Program-made: the position numbers and the translations under genes
NCBI GenBank assembly: GCA_003112755.1
Contig: BFBT01000001.1
Span: forward strand, 3,100,001 to 3,164,000
Direction of reading: 5' to 3'
DNA from: Lawsonibacter asaccharolyticus
Lineage (GTDB): Bacteria; Bacillota; Clostridia; Oscillospirales; Oscillospiraceae
DNA length: 64,000 nucleotides
The notes under the pieces: model-generated
What the model saw: only the letters and a program-made list of their open reading frames with translations
What the model was told of the DNA's origin: nothing
The model's database searches: none
In this document: positions 23,496 to 31,988 of the stretch, piece by piece
Layout: each line of letters opens with the position of its first letter
Position numbering within the stretch: the first letter of the stretch is position 1

Positions 23496-23828
23496 TCAGG
23501 TGTTGTGATCGGCAACATGAAACTGCTTCAGATTCCCGATCTTGTGACTGCGGCGGTCCAGCTCCTCCAGCACAGCTTCCAGAGGGATGTTCTGCTGGGC
23601 CATCATCACGGTGAGATGGTAGATCAGGTCTGAGATCTCCCCCACCGTCTCCTCCTGCCGCCCATTCTTGGCGGCGATGATGGTCTCTGCACATTCCTCT
23701 CCCACTTTTTTCAGGATCTTATCCAGCCCCTTGTCAAAGAGGTAGCAGGTATAAGACCCCTCCTGGGGGCTGGCCTTCCGGTCCTGGACCACCTGATACA
23801 ACTGCTTCCATACGTCGTTCACAGACAT
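23496..23828 (-). CDS. hisE: Phosphoribosyl-ATP pyrophosphatase
   Basis: This 110-residue enzyme catalyses histidine step 2, PR-ATP to PR-AMP plus pyrophosphate. It is an all-alpha MazG-like fold; the metal-binding set is seen as GEECAETIIAAKN and GEISDLIYHLTVMM. It is a separate gene from hisI, not a hisIE fusion. The annotated ATG at 23828 has AGGAG only one base away. The GTG two codons later has the same SD at 7 bases and may be the true start. It closes the his pathway genes of the operon, 54 bases after hisI. Confidence 0.93.
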   Translation of the reverse strand: MSVNDVWKQLYQVVQDRKASPQEGSYTCYLFDKGLDKILKKVGEECAETIIAAKNGRQEETVGEISDLIYHLTVMMAQQNIPLEAVLEELDRRSHKIGNLKQFHVADHNT

Positions 23829-23882
23829 TCTCCTATCCGCTCCCCAAAACGGGGAGTCAACTCCCCAGCGGAACTATGGGTA

Positions 23883-24203
23883 TCATAACATAATCTCCTG
23901 AAAAAAGCAACTGTCTCGTCCTGTGTGACAGGTAGGGCCGTCGGGCAGGCAAAAGTAGAGCAGGGTGTCGGTATCGCAGTCGGTAAAGATCTGTTCCACA
24001 TGGAGGAAGTGGCCGGAGGTCTCCCCCTTGTTCCATAGTTTGCCCCGGCTCCGGCTCCAAAACCAGGCAGTCTTTGTCTGGAGCGTCCGCTCCACTGCCT
24101 CCCGATTCGTAAAGCCCAGCATCAGCACGTCCTTGGTCCGGGCATGCTGGATGATCACTGGGATCAGCTCTGATTTTTGAAACAGCTGGTCCAAATCAAA
24201 CAT
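23883..24203 (-). CDS. hisI: Phosphoribosyl-AMP cyclohydrolase
   Basis: This 106-residue zinc enzyme catalyses histidine step 3, opening the adenine ring of PR-AMP. The features visible are [19 protein letters not shown], the substrate loop [18 protein letters not shown], and the zinc/Mg set [13 protein letters not shown]...TCHTG. I start at the ATG at 24203, where GAGG lies 6 bases before it; the ATG at 24215 has its SD too close and the longer frame none. That SD overlaps the stop of the 64-residue ORF just upstream, so the two are translationally coupled. Confidence 0.94.
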   Translation of the reverse strand: MFDLDQLFQKSELIPVIIQHARTKDVLMLGFTNREAVERTLQTKTAWFWSRSRGKLWNKGETSGHFLHVEQIFTDCDTDTLLYFCLPDGPTCHTGRDSCFFQEIML

Positions 24204-24211
24204 ATCTATCC

Positions 24212-24406
24212 TCATTTCTCCCAGGGTGGTTTTTTTACCTGGTACTCCCACGGGTCCTTTCCAGGCTGAAAAGCGGTCTTCTGCTGCCTCCGGCCGCCGT
24301 CCGGGACAGACGGCTGGCCCTCTGGCTTGCCCTGCTCCCCCTTCTTTCGGGAGAACAGCAGCTCTCCGCCCACGTCCAGCACCAGCTCCAGCAGATCGTC
24401 CAGCAT
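24212..24406 (-). CDS. Small hypothetical protein (64 residues) inside the his operon
   Basis: This short gene lies between hisF and hisI. GAGAGGAG is 8 bases before its ATG, it begins 14 bases after hisF, and it ends 8 bases before hisI, with its stop overlapping the hisI SD. The spacing argues that it is translated. The protein starts with an amphipathic helix ([19 protein letters not shown]) followed by a basic, Gly/Gln/Pro-rich, probably disordered tail rich in Lys and ending in VKKPPWEK. It has no membrane helix and no motif I recognise. It may be a coupling device that keeps ribosomes moving from hisF to hisI, or a small accessory protein. Confidence 0.6.
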   Translation of the reverse strand: MLDDLLELVLDVGGELLFSRKKGEQGKPEGQPSVPDGGRRQQKTAFQPGKDPWEYQVKKPPWEK

Positions 24407-24420
24407 GGCATCCGCTCCTC

Positions 24421-25176
24421 TCAGCGCACCGGGATCTTCCGCTTCCGCAGATACTCCTTCACCTGGGGCACTGTCAGCTCCCCGAAGTGGAACAGGGAGG
24501 CGGCCAGAGCCGCATCACAGTCTGTCTCTGCGAAGACTTGGGCAAAGTGCTCCAGGCTGCCGCAACCTCCGGAGGCGATGACAGGGATGGAGACCGCCTG
24601 GGTCACGGCCCGGGTCATCTCCAGATCAAAGCCCGCCTTGGTGCCGTCTGCGTCCATGGAGGTGAGCAGGATCTCCCCCGCTCCCAGCGCCTCGCCCCTC
24701 CGGGCCCACTCTACGGCGTCCAGGCCGGTGGGGGTGCGCCCTCCGGCCACCACCACCTCATAGCTGCCCTCCGGCCGCCGCCGGGCATCGATGGCCAGCA
24801 CCACGCACTGGGAGCCGAATCGCTCCGCCGCCCGGGAGATCAGCCCCGGGTCCTTCACCGCGGCGGAATTCACGGAGATCTTGTCCGCACCCGCCCGGAG
24901 GAGCTGCCGGAAGTCCTCCAGGGTGCGGATGCCGCCGCCCACGGTCAGGGGGACGAACACCTGCTCCGCAGTCCGCTCCACCACGTCCGCCACTGTGGCC
25001 CGGCCGTCGCTGGTAGCGGTGATGTCCAGAAAGACGATCTCGTCCGCCCCCTGGTCCGAGTAGAACCGGGCCAGCTCCACCGGGTCCCCGGCGTCCCGGA
25101 TATTCACAAAGTTGACTCCCTTGACCACACGCCCGTCCCGGACGTCCAGACAGGGGATGATGCGCTTTGCCAGCAT
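24421..25176 (-). CDS. hisF: Imidazole glycerol phosphate synthase, cyclase subunit
   Basis: This 251-residue (beta/alpha)8 barrel uses ammonia from HisH to turn PRFAR into imidazole glycerol phosphate and AICAR. It has the N-terminal [20 protein letters not shown] with catalytic Asp11, and the phosphate-binding [12 protein letters not shown] and VIASGGCGS. The catalytic Asp130 lies in [12 protein letters not shown] precedes the ATG, and it begins 9 bases after hisA. HisF and HisH form the glutamine amidotransferase complex, and hisH is two genes upstream. Confidence 0.97.
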   Translation of the reverse strand: MLAKRIIPCLDVRDGRVVKGVNFVNIRDAGDPVELARFYSDQGADEIVFLDITATSDGRATVADVVERTAEQVFVPLTVGGGIRTLEDFRQLLRAGADKISVNSAAVKDPGLISRAAERFGSQCVVLAIDARRRPEGSYEVVVAGGRTPTGLDAVEWARRGEALGAGEILLTSMDADGTKAGFDLEMTRAVTQAVSIPVIASGGCGSLEHFAQVFAETDCDAALAASLFHFGELTVPQVKEYLRKRKIPVR

Positions 25177-25185
25177 ACGATCACC

Positions 25186-25908
25186 TCAATCCTGACGGCC
25201 GGCGTCCCGCACTGCCTGGGCCAGATCCACCGTCCCCGCGTAGTACGCCTTTCCCACGATGGCCCCGTACAGCCCCATGCGGGCCAGACGGAGGATATCC
25301 TCATTGGACGATACGCCGCCGGAGGCCACAATATTCCCGGTGTACACCTGTTTCAGGGCCTCCAGCCGGGCAAAGGAGGGACCGGAGAGGGCGCCGTCCG
25401 TCTCAATATCTGTAAAGATAATATTCTTTATTCCAACTTCCATCATAGACTTTGCAAACTCCAAGTAGTCCAATCCAGAGTCCTCCACCCAGCCCGCGGT
25501 CCTGACTCTGCCGTCCTGGGTGTCGATCCCCACCGCGACGCGCTCCCCATAGCGCTCCGCCGCAGCGCGGACAAAATCAGGGTCGCTCACCGCAGCCGAG
25601 CCAATAACGGCCCGCCCCACCCCGGCCTGGAACACCGCCTCCAAGTCCTCCATGCACCGGATGCCGCCCCCCAGCTCCACCTGGAGACCGGAGCGGGCGG
25701 TGACCTCCGCCACGATCCCGCCGTTGATTCGGGTGCCTCCCCTGGCTCCGTCCAGGTCCACCATATGGATCCAGCGGGCACCGGCCTCGGAAAAGGCACG
25801 GGCGGTCTCCAGTGGGTCCTGGGCCACCTGGTGGACCGTGTTGAAATCCCCCTTGTAAAGGCGAACTACTTTTCCGTCTTTTAAGTCAATGGCGGGCAGA
25901 ATATACAT
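25186..25908 (-). CDS. hisA: ProFAR isomerase
   Basis: This 240-residue barrel enzyme opens the ribose of ProFAR (Amadori rearrangement) to give PRFAR, histidine step 4. Catalytic Asp8 is in LPAIDLKDGKVVRLYKGD. The opposite Asp is in VGIDTQDGRV, and the phosphate site is ELGGGIRCMEDL with NIVASGGVSS. It is about half-identical in layout to HisF, as expected for the two ancient duplicates. It starts 39 bases after hisH. Confidence 0.97.
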   Translation of the reverse strand: MYILPAIDLKDGKVVRLYKGDFNTVHQVAQDPLETARAFSEAGARWIHMVDLDGARGGTRINGGIVAEVTARSGLQVELGGGIRCMEDLEAVFQAGVGRAVIGSAAVSDPDFVRAAAERYGERVAVGIDTQDGRVRTAGWVEDSGLDYLEFAKSMMEVGIKNIIFTDIETDGALSGPSFARLEALKQVYTGNIVASGGVSSNEDILRLARMGLYGAIVGKAYYAGTVDLAQAVRDAGRQD

Positions 25909-25947
25909 GGCTCTGTCGCTCCCTTTCTGTTCAGATCCTGCCGGTCC

Positions 25948-26556
25948 TCAGCAGTTCAGCCCTGCGAAATTGCGCAGGATGGTCAGCCCCACCTCGCCGC
26001 TCTTCTCCGGGTGGAACTGGGTCCCGTAGAAGTTCCCGCTGGACACCGCCGCTGTCACCGCCGGCCCGTAATCGGTGACAGCGATCACCTGGGCAGGATC
26101 GGTGTCTTGGGCGCTGAAGGAGTGGACGAAGTAGACATACGCCCCCTCGTCCAGCCCCCGGAACAGGGGCGAGTGGTGAAAAAACCGCAGGCTGTTCCAT
26201 CCAATGTGGGGCAGCTTGCTTTGGGTGGGTATCCGGTCCACTGTGCCGCGGATCACCCCCAGACCGGGACAGGGGCGCACCTCCCGCCCCTGCTCCAGCA
26301 GCAGCTGCATCCCCAGGCAGATGCCCAGCACCGGCTTCTTCTGACCCTGGGCCAGCACATGCTGGTCCAGCCCTCCGCTCCGCAGCCGGTCCGCCGCGTC
26401 CGGGAAGGCCCCCACTCCAGGCAGGATAATGGCGTCAGCCCGTTCCAGCTCCGCCGGGTCGGCGGTGATGCAGCTGCTGCAGCCGAGATAGCTCAGGGCG
26501 TTGGCCACACTCTTCAGATTGCCCACCCCGTAGTCCACGATGGCAACTGTGCCCAT
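25948..26556 (-). CDS. hisH: Imidazole glycerol phosphate synthase, glutaminase subunit
   Basis: This 202-residue class I glutamine amidotransferase supplies ammonia to HisF. The nucleophile Cys is in LGICLGMQLLLEQG, the catalytic His and Glu are in GTQFHPEKSG, and the oxyanion region is ILPGVGAFPDA. I start it at the ATG at 26556, whose A is the last base of the hisB stop (TGATG), a one-base overlap that couples translation. The open frame further upstream lies inside hisB and is not used. Confidence 0.96.
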   Translation of the reverse strand: MGTVAIVDYGVGNLKSVANALSYLGCSSCITADPAELERADAIILPGVGAFPDAADRLRSGGLDQHVLAQGQKKPVLGICLGMQLLLEQGREVRPCPGLGVIRGTVDRIPTQSKLPHIGWNSLRFFHHSPLFRGLDEGAYVYFVHSFSAQDTDPAQVIAVTDYGPAVTAAVSSGNFYGTQFHPEKSGEVGLTILRNFAGLNC

Positions 26557-27167
26557 CACAGCACCCCCTTGGTGGAAGTGACGCCGGTACCGGTGATTTG
26601 AACGGCCTCCTTCACCGCCGCTCCCAGGGACTTGAAGAGGGCCTCTGTGATGTGGTGGGCATTTTTTCCATAAAGGCACTTCATATGCAGAGTGAGGCCG
26701 CTGTTCACTGCAAGGGCCCGCAGAAACTCTTCGGTGAGGCAGGGATCATAAGTCCCGATCATAGGCTGAGGCATATCAGCGTCAAAGACCAGGAAGGGCC
26801 GGTTAGAAAAGTCCAGAACCGTGAAGCACAGGGCCTCGTCCATTGGGATACAGGCGGAGGCGAAGCGGCGGAGCCCCTTCCGATCCCCCAGGGCCCGGTT
26901 CAGAGCCTGGCCAAGGACGATGCCCGTGTCCTCCACCGTGTGGTGGCCGTCTACCTCCAGATCTCCCTCGGCCTCTATTTTCAGCCCCAGTCCGCCGTAA
27001 AAAGCGAAGGCTGTGAGCATGTGGTCAAAAAAGCCTATGCCGGTGGATATGCGGATCTCGCCGCCTTCCAGGCACAGGTCCACGCTGATCCGGGTCTCCT
27101 TGGTCCTGCGCTGGATGACATAGGCCCGGCAAGGGCTCTCCTCCGCCTCATATACTGGGATTTCCAT
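26556..27167 (-). CDS. hisB: Imidazoleglycerol-phosphate dehydratase
   Basis: This 203-residue manganese enzyme removes water from imidazole glycerol phosphate, histidine step 6. Two metal-binding repeats are visible: FDHMLTAFAFYGG with DGHHTVEDTGI, and the second HMKCLYGKNAHHITEALFK. It is the monofunctional dehydratase; there is no fused histidinol-phosphatase domain. The start overlaps the stop of the VanW-like gene (TAATG), so it depends on that gene for translation. Confidence 0.96.
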   Translation of the reverse strand: MEIPVYEAEESPCRAYVIQRRTKETRISVDLCLEGGEIRISTGIGFFDHMLTAFAFYGGLGLKIEAEGDLEVDGHHTVEDTGIVLGQALNRALGDRKGLRRFASACIPMDEALCFTVLDFSNRPFLVFDADMPQPMIGTYDPCLTEEFLRALAVNSGLTLHMKCLYGKNAHHITEALFKSLGAAVKEAVQITGTGVTSTKGVL

Positions 27168-28033
27168 TATTTTTCCTCCTCTTCCCGCCCCCCGTCGGGA
27201 GCATTGTCCTCCAAAAACGGGGTGTACATCATCATCGCGTGGTTCTCCACCACCAGCCGGTCCTCCAGCAGCTCTCCCTCCAGATCAAAGACCTGGAGAT
27301 ACAGCTCATTGTGGCGGCTGCATCCGCCCCACCACTCATGGCGCATCTCATGATGACGCTCCACGATCTGATACCGGAACTGGGGCGGCCGGTCGGAGCG
27401 CCACTCCCCCTCCAGGTCCGTCTCTCCCACCCGGAGGCGCAGCTGGAAGGGCCGGTCCGTGGGATTATAGATCATCAGGTCTCCGTAGGGATAGAAGCAG
27501 GTGGCTCCGCTCCCAAAAGGCTGGGTCCGGTTGGAGTCGGGAAAGACGTCGTAGCCATGGCGGTGACGCTCCTTCACCTCCAGCGGGGTGTGCAGGGTCA
27601 TCCAAAAGATGAGATTGGACAGCTGACACAGCCCCCCGCCGCATCCGTACTGCACGGTCCCGTTTTTCAGCAGCACGCCGTCCAGATACCCCTTCCGGTA
27701 GGTGGGGCGGCCGATAAGCTTCCAATAGCTCAGCGTCTCCCCCGGCTGGACCAGGATCCCGTCCAGCCGGGCCACCGCCAGCTTCAAATTGGTGATCTTA
27801 TTGTGCTGATACTGCATCTCCACATCCTTCAGCTTTCGGAGCAGAGGGGTGTGGTGGGCCATATGGACGCAGGGCAGCCTGTCCTTCTGCCGCTGGGAGG
27901 CGAACCGATACTTGCCGGACATCCACAGCAGGTACCGCCGCGCCGAGTAGTAGGCGGTCCCCAGGCACAGGCGCAGGGCGGAGCGGTGCTTGGACCGCAG
28001 GCCGTGGGGATCTGCCCGCTTGGACATTCTCAT
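27167..28033 (-). CDS. VanW-family protein inside the his operon
   Basis: This is a 288-residue protein of the VanW family. The hallmark segment (about residues 85-185) contains NLKLAVARLDGILVQPGETLSYWKLIG, then GYLDGVLLKNGTVQYGCGGGLCQLSNLIFW, and RHRHGYDVFPDSNRTQPFGSGA. No signal peptide or membrane helix is evident. VanW is an accessory gene of vancomycin-resistance clusters and its biochemical role is not established; many Firmicutes have chromosomal copies. Here it sits between hisD and hisB. It starts after AAAGGAG, 35 bases after hisD, and its stop overlaps the hisB start. It must be made with the histidine enzymes. Whether it has a link to histidine or only hitch-hikes cannot be told. 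Confidence 0.88.
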   Translation of the reverse strand: MRMSKRADPHGLRSKHRSALRLCLGTAYYSARRYLLWMSGKYRFASQRQKDRLPCVHMAHHTPLLRKLKDVEMQYQHNKITNLKLAVARLDGILVQPGETLSYWKLIGRPTYRKGYLDGVLLKNGTVQYGCGGGLCQLSNLIFWMTLHTPLEVKERHRHGYDVFPDSNRTQPFGSGATCFYPYGDLMIYNPTDRPFQLRLRVGETDLEGEWRSDRPPQFRYQIVERHHEMRHEWWGGCSRHNELYLQVFDLEGELLEDRLVVENHAMMMYTPFLEDNAPDGGREEEEK

Positions 28034-28068
28034 CCCGATCTCCTTTCCCGTTCCCCCTCCGGGGGCTG

Positions 28069-29346
28069 TCAGCCGTCCATCCGCACCCGGATGGAGTTGG
28101 CGTGGGCAGTCAGATGCTCGGTCTCTGCCAGTGTGATGATCTCCCCGGCAATGGGCGCCAGGGCGGCTCGGTCGAATTCCAGCACGCTCATGGTCTTCAA
28201 AAAGCTGTCCACGCTCAGGGGCGAGAAGAAGCGGGCGGTGCCGCTGGTGGGCAGCACATGGTCCGGGCCGGCCAGATAGTCCCCCAGAGGTTCCGGCGTA
28301 TAGGCCCCCAGGAAGACCGCTCCGGCGTTCTTCACCAGAGGCAGCAGGGCCCTGGGCTCCTCCGTCATGATCTCAAGGTGCTCCGGGGCGATCTCGTTTG
28401 CCAGCTCCACACAGCGCTCCAGGCTGTCACAGACGATGGCGCACCCGAAGTCCCGCAGGGATTCCTCCATGATCTCCGAGCGCTCCAGATACCCGGTCTG
28501 CCGGACCACCTCCCGGTCCACCGCCTGGGCCAGCTCCCAGCTGTCGGTGAGCAGCACGGCGGAGGCCAGCCTGTCGTGCTCCGCCTGGCTGAGCAGGTCC
28601 GCGGCCACGTACTTCGGGTCCGCCGGCCTGTCGGCAATGACCAGCACCTCCGAGGGGCCGGCCACCATGTCGATGTCCAGACTGCCGTAGGCCAGGCGTT
28701 TGGCGGCGGCCACATAGGCGTTGCCAGGCCCCACCAGTTTGTCCACCCGGGGGATGAAGCCCGCCCCGTAGGTCAGAGCGGCCACCGCCTGGGCGCCGCC
28801 CACTGCAATGCACCGGTCCACGCCGGCGATGCGGGCCGCCGCCAGCACGGCGGCGTTCAGATTCTCGGTGGGCGGTGTCACCATGACGATCTCCTCCACC
28901 CCCGCCACCTTGGCGGGGACGGCGTTCATCAGCACGCTGCTGGGATAGGCGGCGGTCCCGCCTGGGACGTAGATGCCCACCCGGCTCAGCCCCCGGACGA
29001 TCCGGCCCACCCGGCCTCCGTCCGGTGAGGTCCACTCCATGGTCCGGGAGAGCAGCTTCTCGTTGTAGTCCCGGATATTGGCCGCGGCGTGCTCCAGGGC
29101 GGCGATCAGCTCCGCCGGACAGCTGCGGTAGGCCTCCTCCAGCTGCGCCCTGGTGAGCTCATAGGGCTCCCTATGGTCAAACTGCCGGGAGTAGTCCCGG
29201 ACAGCCGAAAGGCCATTTTCCTTTACATTCTGCATGACTGCTGAGACAGCCAGCTCGATATCTGCGTTTTTCTGTGCGGCGCGGGCGCGCATGGCCTCCA
29301 GCTGCCGCACCTCGGAAGTGCCATCCGCTTTGATGATGGAAATCAT
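28069..29346 (-). CDS. hisD: Histidinol dehydrogenase
   Basis: This 425-residue zinc enzyme oxidises L-histidinol twice with NAD+ to give histidine, the last two steps. Visible motifs are [25 protein letters not shown], the signature region [28 protein letters not shown] and [13 protein letters not shown] with the catalytic Glu/His region. The zinc His lies in the C-terminal part ([12 protein letters not shown]). The gene overlaps the hisG stop by four bases (ATGA), so it is translationally coupled to it. Confidence 0.97.
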   Translation of the reverse strand: MISIIKADGTSEVRQLEAMRARAAQKNADIELAVSAVMQNVKENGLSAVRDYSRQFDHREPYELTRAQLEEAYRSCPAELIAALEHAAANIRDYNEKLLSRTMEWTSPDGGRVGRIVRGLSRVGIYVPGGTAAYPSSVLMNAVPAKVAGVEEIVMVTPPTENLNAAVLAAARIAGVDRCIAVGGAQAVAALTYGAGFIPRVDKLVGPGNAYVAAAKRLAYGSLDIDMVAGPSEVLVIADRPADPKYVAADLLSQAEHDRLASAVLLTDSWELAQAVDREVVRQTGYLERSEIMEESLRDFGCAIVCDSLERCVELANEIAPEHLEIMTEEPRALLPLVKNAGAVFLGAYTPEPLGDYLAGPDHVLPTSGTARFFSPLSVDSFLKTMSVLEFDRAALAPIAGEIITLAETEHLTAHANSIRVRMDG

Positions 29347-29984
29347 ATGTCTCTCTCCAATTCCGCCTCACAGCGGTCGATAAAATCGTTGATCTGGCTC
29401 TTGTGCAGCTTCATGCTGGCGGTGTTGACGATCAGCCGTGCGGACACCGGGGCCACTGTCTCGATGGGCACCAGGCCGTTGGCCTTCAGGGTAGCCCCGG
29501 TCTCCACGATATCCACAATGGCATCCGTCAGAGAGAGGATGGGGGCCAGCTCCACGCTGCCCTCGATCTTGATGATGTCCACATCCATCCCCTTCTCCGC
29601 GAAAAAGGCCCGGGTCACCGCCGGATACTTGGAGGCCACTCGCCGGGTCTTATAGGTCCCATAGAAGTCGGTCCCCTCCTTCACTGCCAGAGCGAAGCGG
29701 CAGCGGCCGAAGCCCAGGTCCAGCACCTCATAGAAGGCGCCCCCCTTCTCCAGGATGGTATCCTTGCCCACCACCCCCAGGTCACATACCCCGTGCTCCA
29801 CATAGGTGATGACGTCGGGCGCCTTGGCCAACACAGCGTCCAGGGGATAGTTGGGGATGGCGTGGACCAGCCGCCGCCCCGGGTCCCGGACGGGGGTGCA
29901 GTCCAGCCCCATCCTCTCAAACAGCTCCACCGACTTGTCCTGGAGCCGCCCCTTGGTCAGGGCGATACGCAGACGGCCGCTCAT
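29343..29984 (-). CDS. hisG: ATP phosphoribosyltransferase catalytic subunit, short form
   Basis: This 213-residue enzyme condenses ATP with PRPP, the committed and feedback-controlled step of histidine synthesis. It has LRIALTKGRLQDKSVELFERMG at the N-terminus, ITYVEHGVCDLGVVGKD, and the PRPP loop DAIVDIVETGATLKANGL. It lacks the C-terminal regulatory domain of long HisG and therefore needs HisZ, whose gene precedes it and overlaps by four bases. The two form the hetero-octameric enzyme. Confidence 0.97.
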   Translation of the reverse strand: MSGRLRIALTKGRLQDKSVELFERMGLDCTPVRDPGRRLVHAIPNYPLDAVLAKAPDVITYVEHGVCDLGVVGKDTILEKGGAFYEVLDLGFGRCRFALAVKEGTDFYGTYKTRRVASKYPAVTRAFFAEKGMDVDIIKIEGSVELAPILSLTDAIVDIVETGATLKANGLVPIETVAPVSARLIVNTASMKLHKSQINDFIDRCEAELERDI

Positions 29985-31150
29985 ACCTTCACCACCCTTT
30001 CTCCGGTCACATCAAAGACCAGCACAGTCTTGGCGCCCTTCTCCCTGGCCAGGCTGCAGCTGGATTCCAGCGTGCGGCAGGGGGAGAGCTCACAGGTCCC
30101 CGCCGGCCGGCTGTCCACCGCCTCCAGCGCCTTGGCCAAGTAGCCGGGGGCGTAGTGGACCACAGTGTCCAGCGCGGATGGGGCAGCCTCGGGCAGGGTG
30201 CGGGCCATAGCGTCCACATCTACGGCAAAGCCGGTGGCCTGGGCCTCCCGGCCGAATACCCCCACCAGCGAGTCGTAGCGTCCGCCAGACAGCACCGCAT
30301 CCCCTGCTCCCTCCACATAGCCCCGGAAGACCACGCCAGTATAGTAGTCGATCTGGTGGACCATCCCCAGGTCAAAGCGGACCAGCGCGCCGTATCCCGC
30401 CGCAGACAGTTCCCCGTACAGGGCTCGGAGGTACTCCACCGCCTCCGTCTCCCCGGCCAGCGCCTCCGCCTCATCCAGCACCTCCGGCCCGCCGAACAGC
30501 CGGGAGAGGCGCAGCAGGGCCGCGCTGGCGGGGTTCTCCCGGAAGGGGGCGAGCATATCCCGCAGGGCGGCGAAGTTTTTGCCCTCGATCAGGGCCCGCA
30601 TCCGCTCCATCTCCCCCTCCTCCAGCTCCATCCGGGCGGCCACATCCCGGAAGAAGCCGGCGTGGCCCAGCTCCACATGGAACCGTGAGGCCCCGCACAC
30701 CCGCAGGGCGTCCACTGCTGTGGCCACCATCTCCAGATCCGCTTTCATCCCGGCGGCTCCGATCAGCTCCACCCCGCACTGGGGGAGCTCCCGGTTCCCG
30801 CCGCTGTGGGCCGGCCCGGCCCGGTACACGGTCTGGTCGTAGTACAGCCGCTGGGGCAGGGGCAGGGCCCGAAGCTTTGTGGCCGCCACCCGGGCGATGG
30901 GGGTGGTGGAATCCGGCCGCATGACGCAGAGCTTCCCACTTTGGTCGAACACCTGTACCATTTGTTCCTGGGGGATGGCACTGCCCGAGCGGGCAAATAG
31001 GTCGTAAAACTCCGTCTCCGGGGTGGAGACCTCCCGATAGCCCCGCTGGCGGAAGAGACGGATCAGCCGCTCCTGCACCTGTCGGCGGCCCATGCACTCG
31101 GCAAACAGACGGTCGCGGGTGCCCTCCGGGGTATTGACACTCAATTTCAT
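29981..31150 (-). CDS. hisZ: ATP phosphoribosyltransferase regulatory subunit
   Basis: This 389-residue protein is a paralogue of histidyl-tRNA synthetase that lost aminoacylation and serves as the histidine-sensing subunit of short-form HisG. The class II core is recognisable: NTPEGTRDRLF, REVSTPETEFYDLFARSG, motif 2 MRPDSTTPIARVAATKL with QTVYR, and SGGRYDSLVGVFGR. There is no C-terminal anticodon-binding domain of HisRS length. I start at the ATG at 31150, with AAGGAG 7 bases before it. It is the first gene of the operon, about 56 bases after the predicted transcription start, leaving no room for a T-box. Confidence 0.93.
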   Translation of the reverse strand: MKLSVNTPEGTRDRLFAECMGRRQVQERLIRLFRQRGYREVSTPETEFYDLFARSGSAIPQEQMVQVFDQSGKLCVMRPDSTTPIARVAATKLRALPLPQRLYYDQTVYRAGPAHSGGNRELPQCGVELIGAAGMKADLEMVATAVDALRVCGASRFHVELGHAGFFRDVAARMELEEGEMERMRALIEGKNFAALRDMLAPFRENPASAALLRLSRLFGGPEVLDEAEALAGETEAVEYLRALYGELSAAGYGALVRFDLGMVHQIDYYTGVVFRGYVEGAGDAVLSGGRYDSLVGVFGREAQATGFAVDVDAMARTLPEAAPSALDTVVHYAPGYLAKALEAVDSRPAGTCELSPCRTLESSCSLAREKGAKTVLVFDVTGERVVKV

Positions 31151-31212
31151 GGCCTGGCTCCTTGTCAACCGCGGGACAGCGCGCTGTCTCCGCTTTCATT
31201 CTTTACTACGCT

Positions 31213-31241
31213 AATATACTACTACAAGAAAGTGCTGTCAA
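31213..31241 (-). promoter_or_regulatory. Sigma-A promoter of the his operon
   Basis: TTGACA (31241-31236), 17 bases, TATATT (31218-31213) on the minus strand. The short leader (about 56 bases) carries no T-box or attenuator that I can see. Confidence 0.88.
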
Positions 31242-31286
31242 GAAAAATCTTGCGCCCCGGAAAAAGCGGCGCGGAGCAAATTGGGG

Positions 31287-31799
31287 TCACAGCACGAGAG
31301 AGGGGGCGGTGTAGACCCGGGCGGCCATCTCGCTGTTGAGCATATACAGCCCCTTGGCGTCCTCGCCGTAGAGCTTCATCTTTTTGATCAGGTCCTCGGC
31401 GTTCTTCTCCTCCTCACCCTGCTCCTTGACGAACCAGTCCAGGAACTGCATCGTCCGAAAGTCCTTGGCACTGTAAGCGGCTTCATACAGCGTGTGGATC
31501 AGGCCGGTGACATACCGCTCGTGCTCCAGCCCCAGCTCCAGCACCCGCAGGCGGCTGGTCAGCTCCCTGTCGGGCTTGGCGATGGCCTCCAGCGTCACCT
31601 TTCCGCCGTTGTTCTGGAGATACTGCACCATCAGCATGGCGTGATCCCGCTCTTCCTGCGCCTGGATCTTGTACCAGTTGGCAAAGCCATCCAGGCCCTC
31701 CTCCTCATAGTAGATGGAGAAATCCAGGTACAGATAGGCAGAATAAAACTCCTTGTTGACCTGCTCGTTGAGCAGCTGCGCGACCTTTGCGTCCAGCAT
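31287..31799 (-). CDS. Ferritin, non-haem
   Basis: This 170-residue four-helix iron-storage protein assembles into 24-mers and oxidises Fe2+ at a di-iron centre. The first site is EQVNKEFYSAYLYLDFSIYY and the second QAQEERDHAMLMVQYLQ, both with the bacterial FtnA spacing; the third helix has FLDWFVKEQGEEEKNAEDL. I start at the ATG at 31799 (AAGGAG 9 bases before); a TTG three codons earlier overlaps that spacing. It has its own promoter and a leader of about 120 bases. Together with the superoxide reductase gene elsewhere in the window it points to managed iron and oxygen stress. Confidence 0.93.
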   Translation of the reverse strand: MLDAKVAQLLNEQVNKEFYSAYLYLDFSIYYEEEGLDGFANWYKIQAQEERDHAMLMVQYLQNNGGKVTLEAIAKPDRELTSRLRVLELGLEHERYVTGLIHTLYEAAYSAKDFRTMQFLDWFVKEQGEEEKNAEDLIKKMKLYGEDAKGLYMLNSEMAARVYTAPSLVL

Positions 31800-31924
31800 A
31801 AAAAACAACTCCTTTTTCTTTTTTCTGAAACTCTTTCTGAGTCAAGATCCTCCCCCTCTGTTCCCCGCTCTGGTGCGGGACAGACAGACGGATCAGGACC
31901 TCGATCTCTCCACGATCTGCCTCT

Positions 31925-31953
31925 ATCCTAACACAGAACCGGGCATCCGGCAA
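31925..31953 (-). promoter_or_regulatory. Candidate promoter of ferritin
   Basis: TTGCCG (31953-31948), 17 bases, TAGGAT (31930-31925), 126 bases upstream of the ferritin start and just past the polC stop. No Fur or PerR box is obvious. Confidence 0.5.
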
Positions 31954-31988
31954 CCTCGATCCCATATCTGTGCAGACCGTTCCATCGG

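Noticed and set aside
31151..31286. A T-box or attenuator before hisZ
   Set aside because: Promoter to start is only about 56 bases, and no T-box motif or His-codon leader peptide is present.
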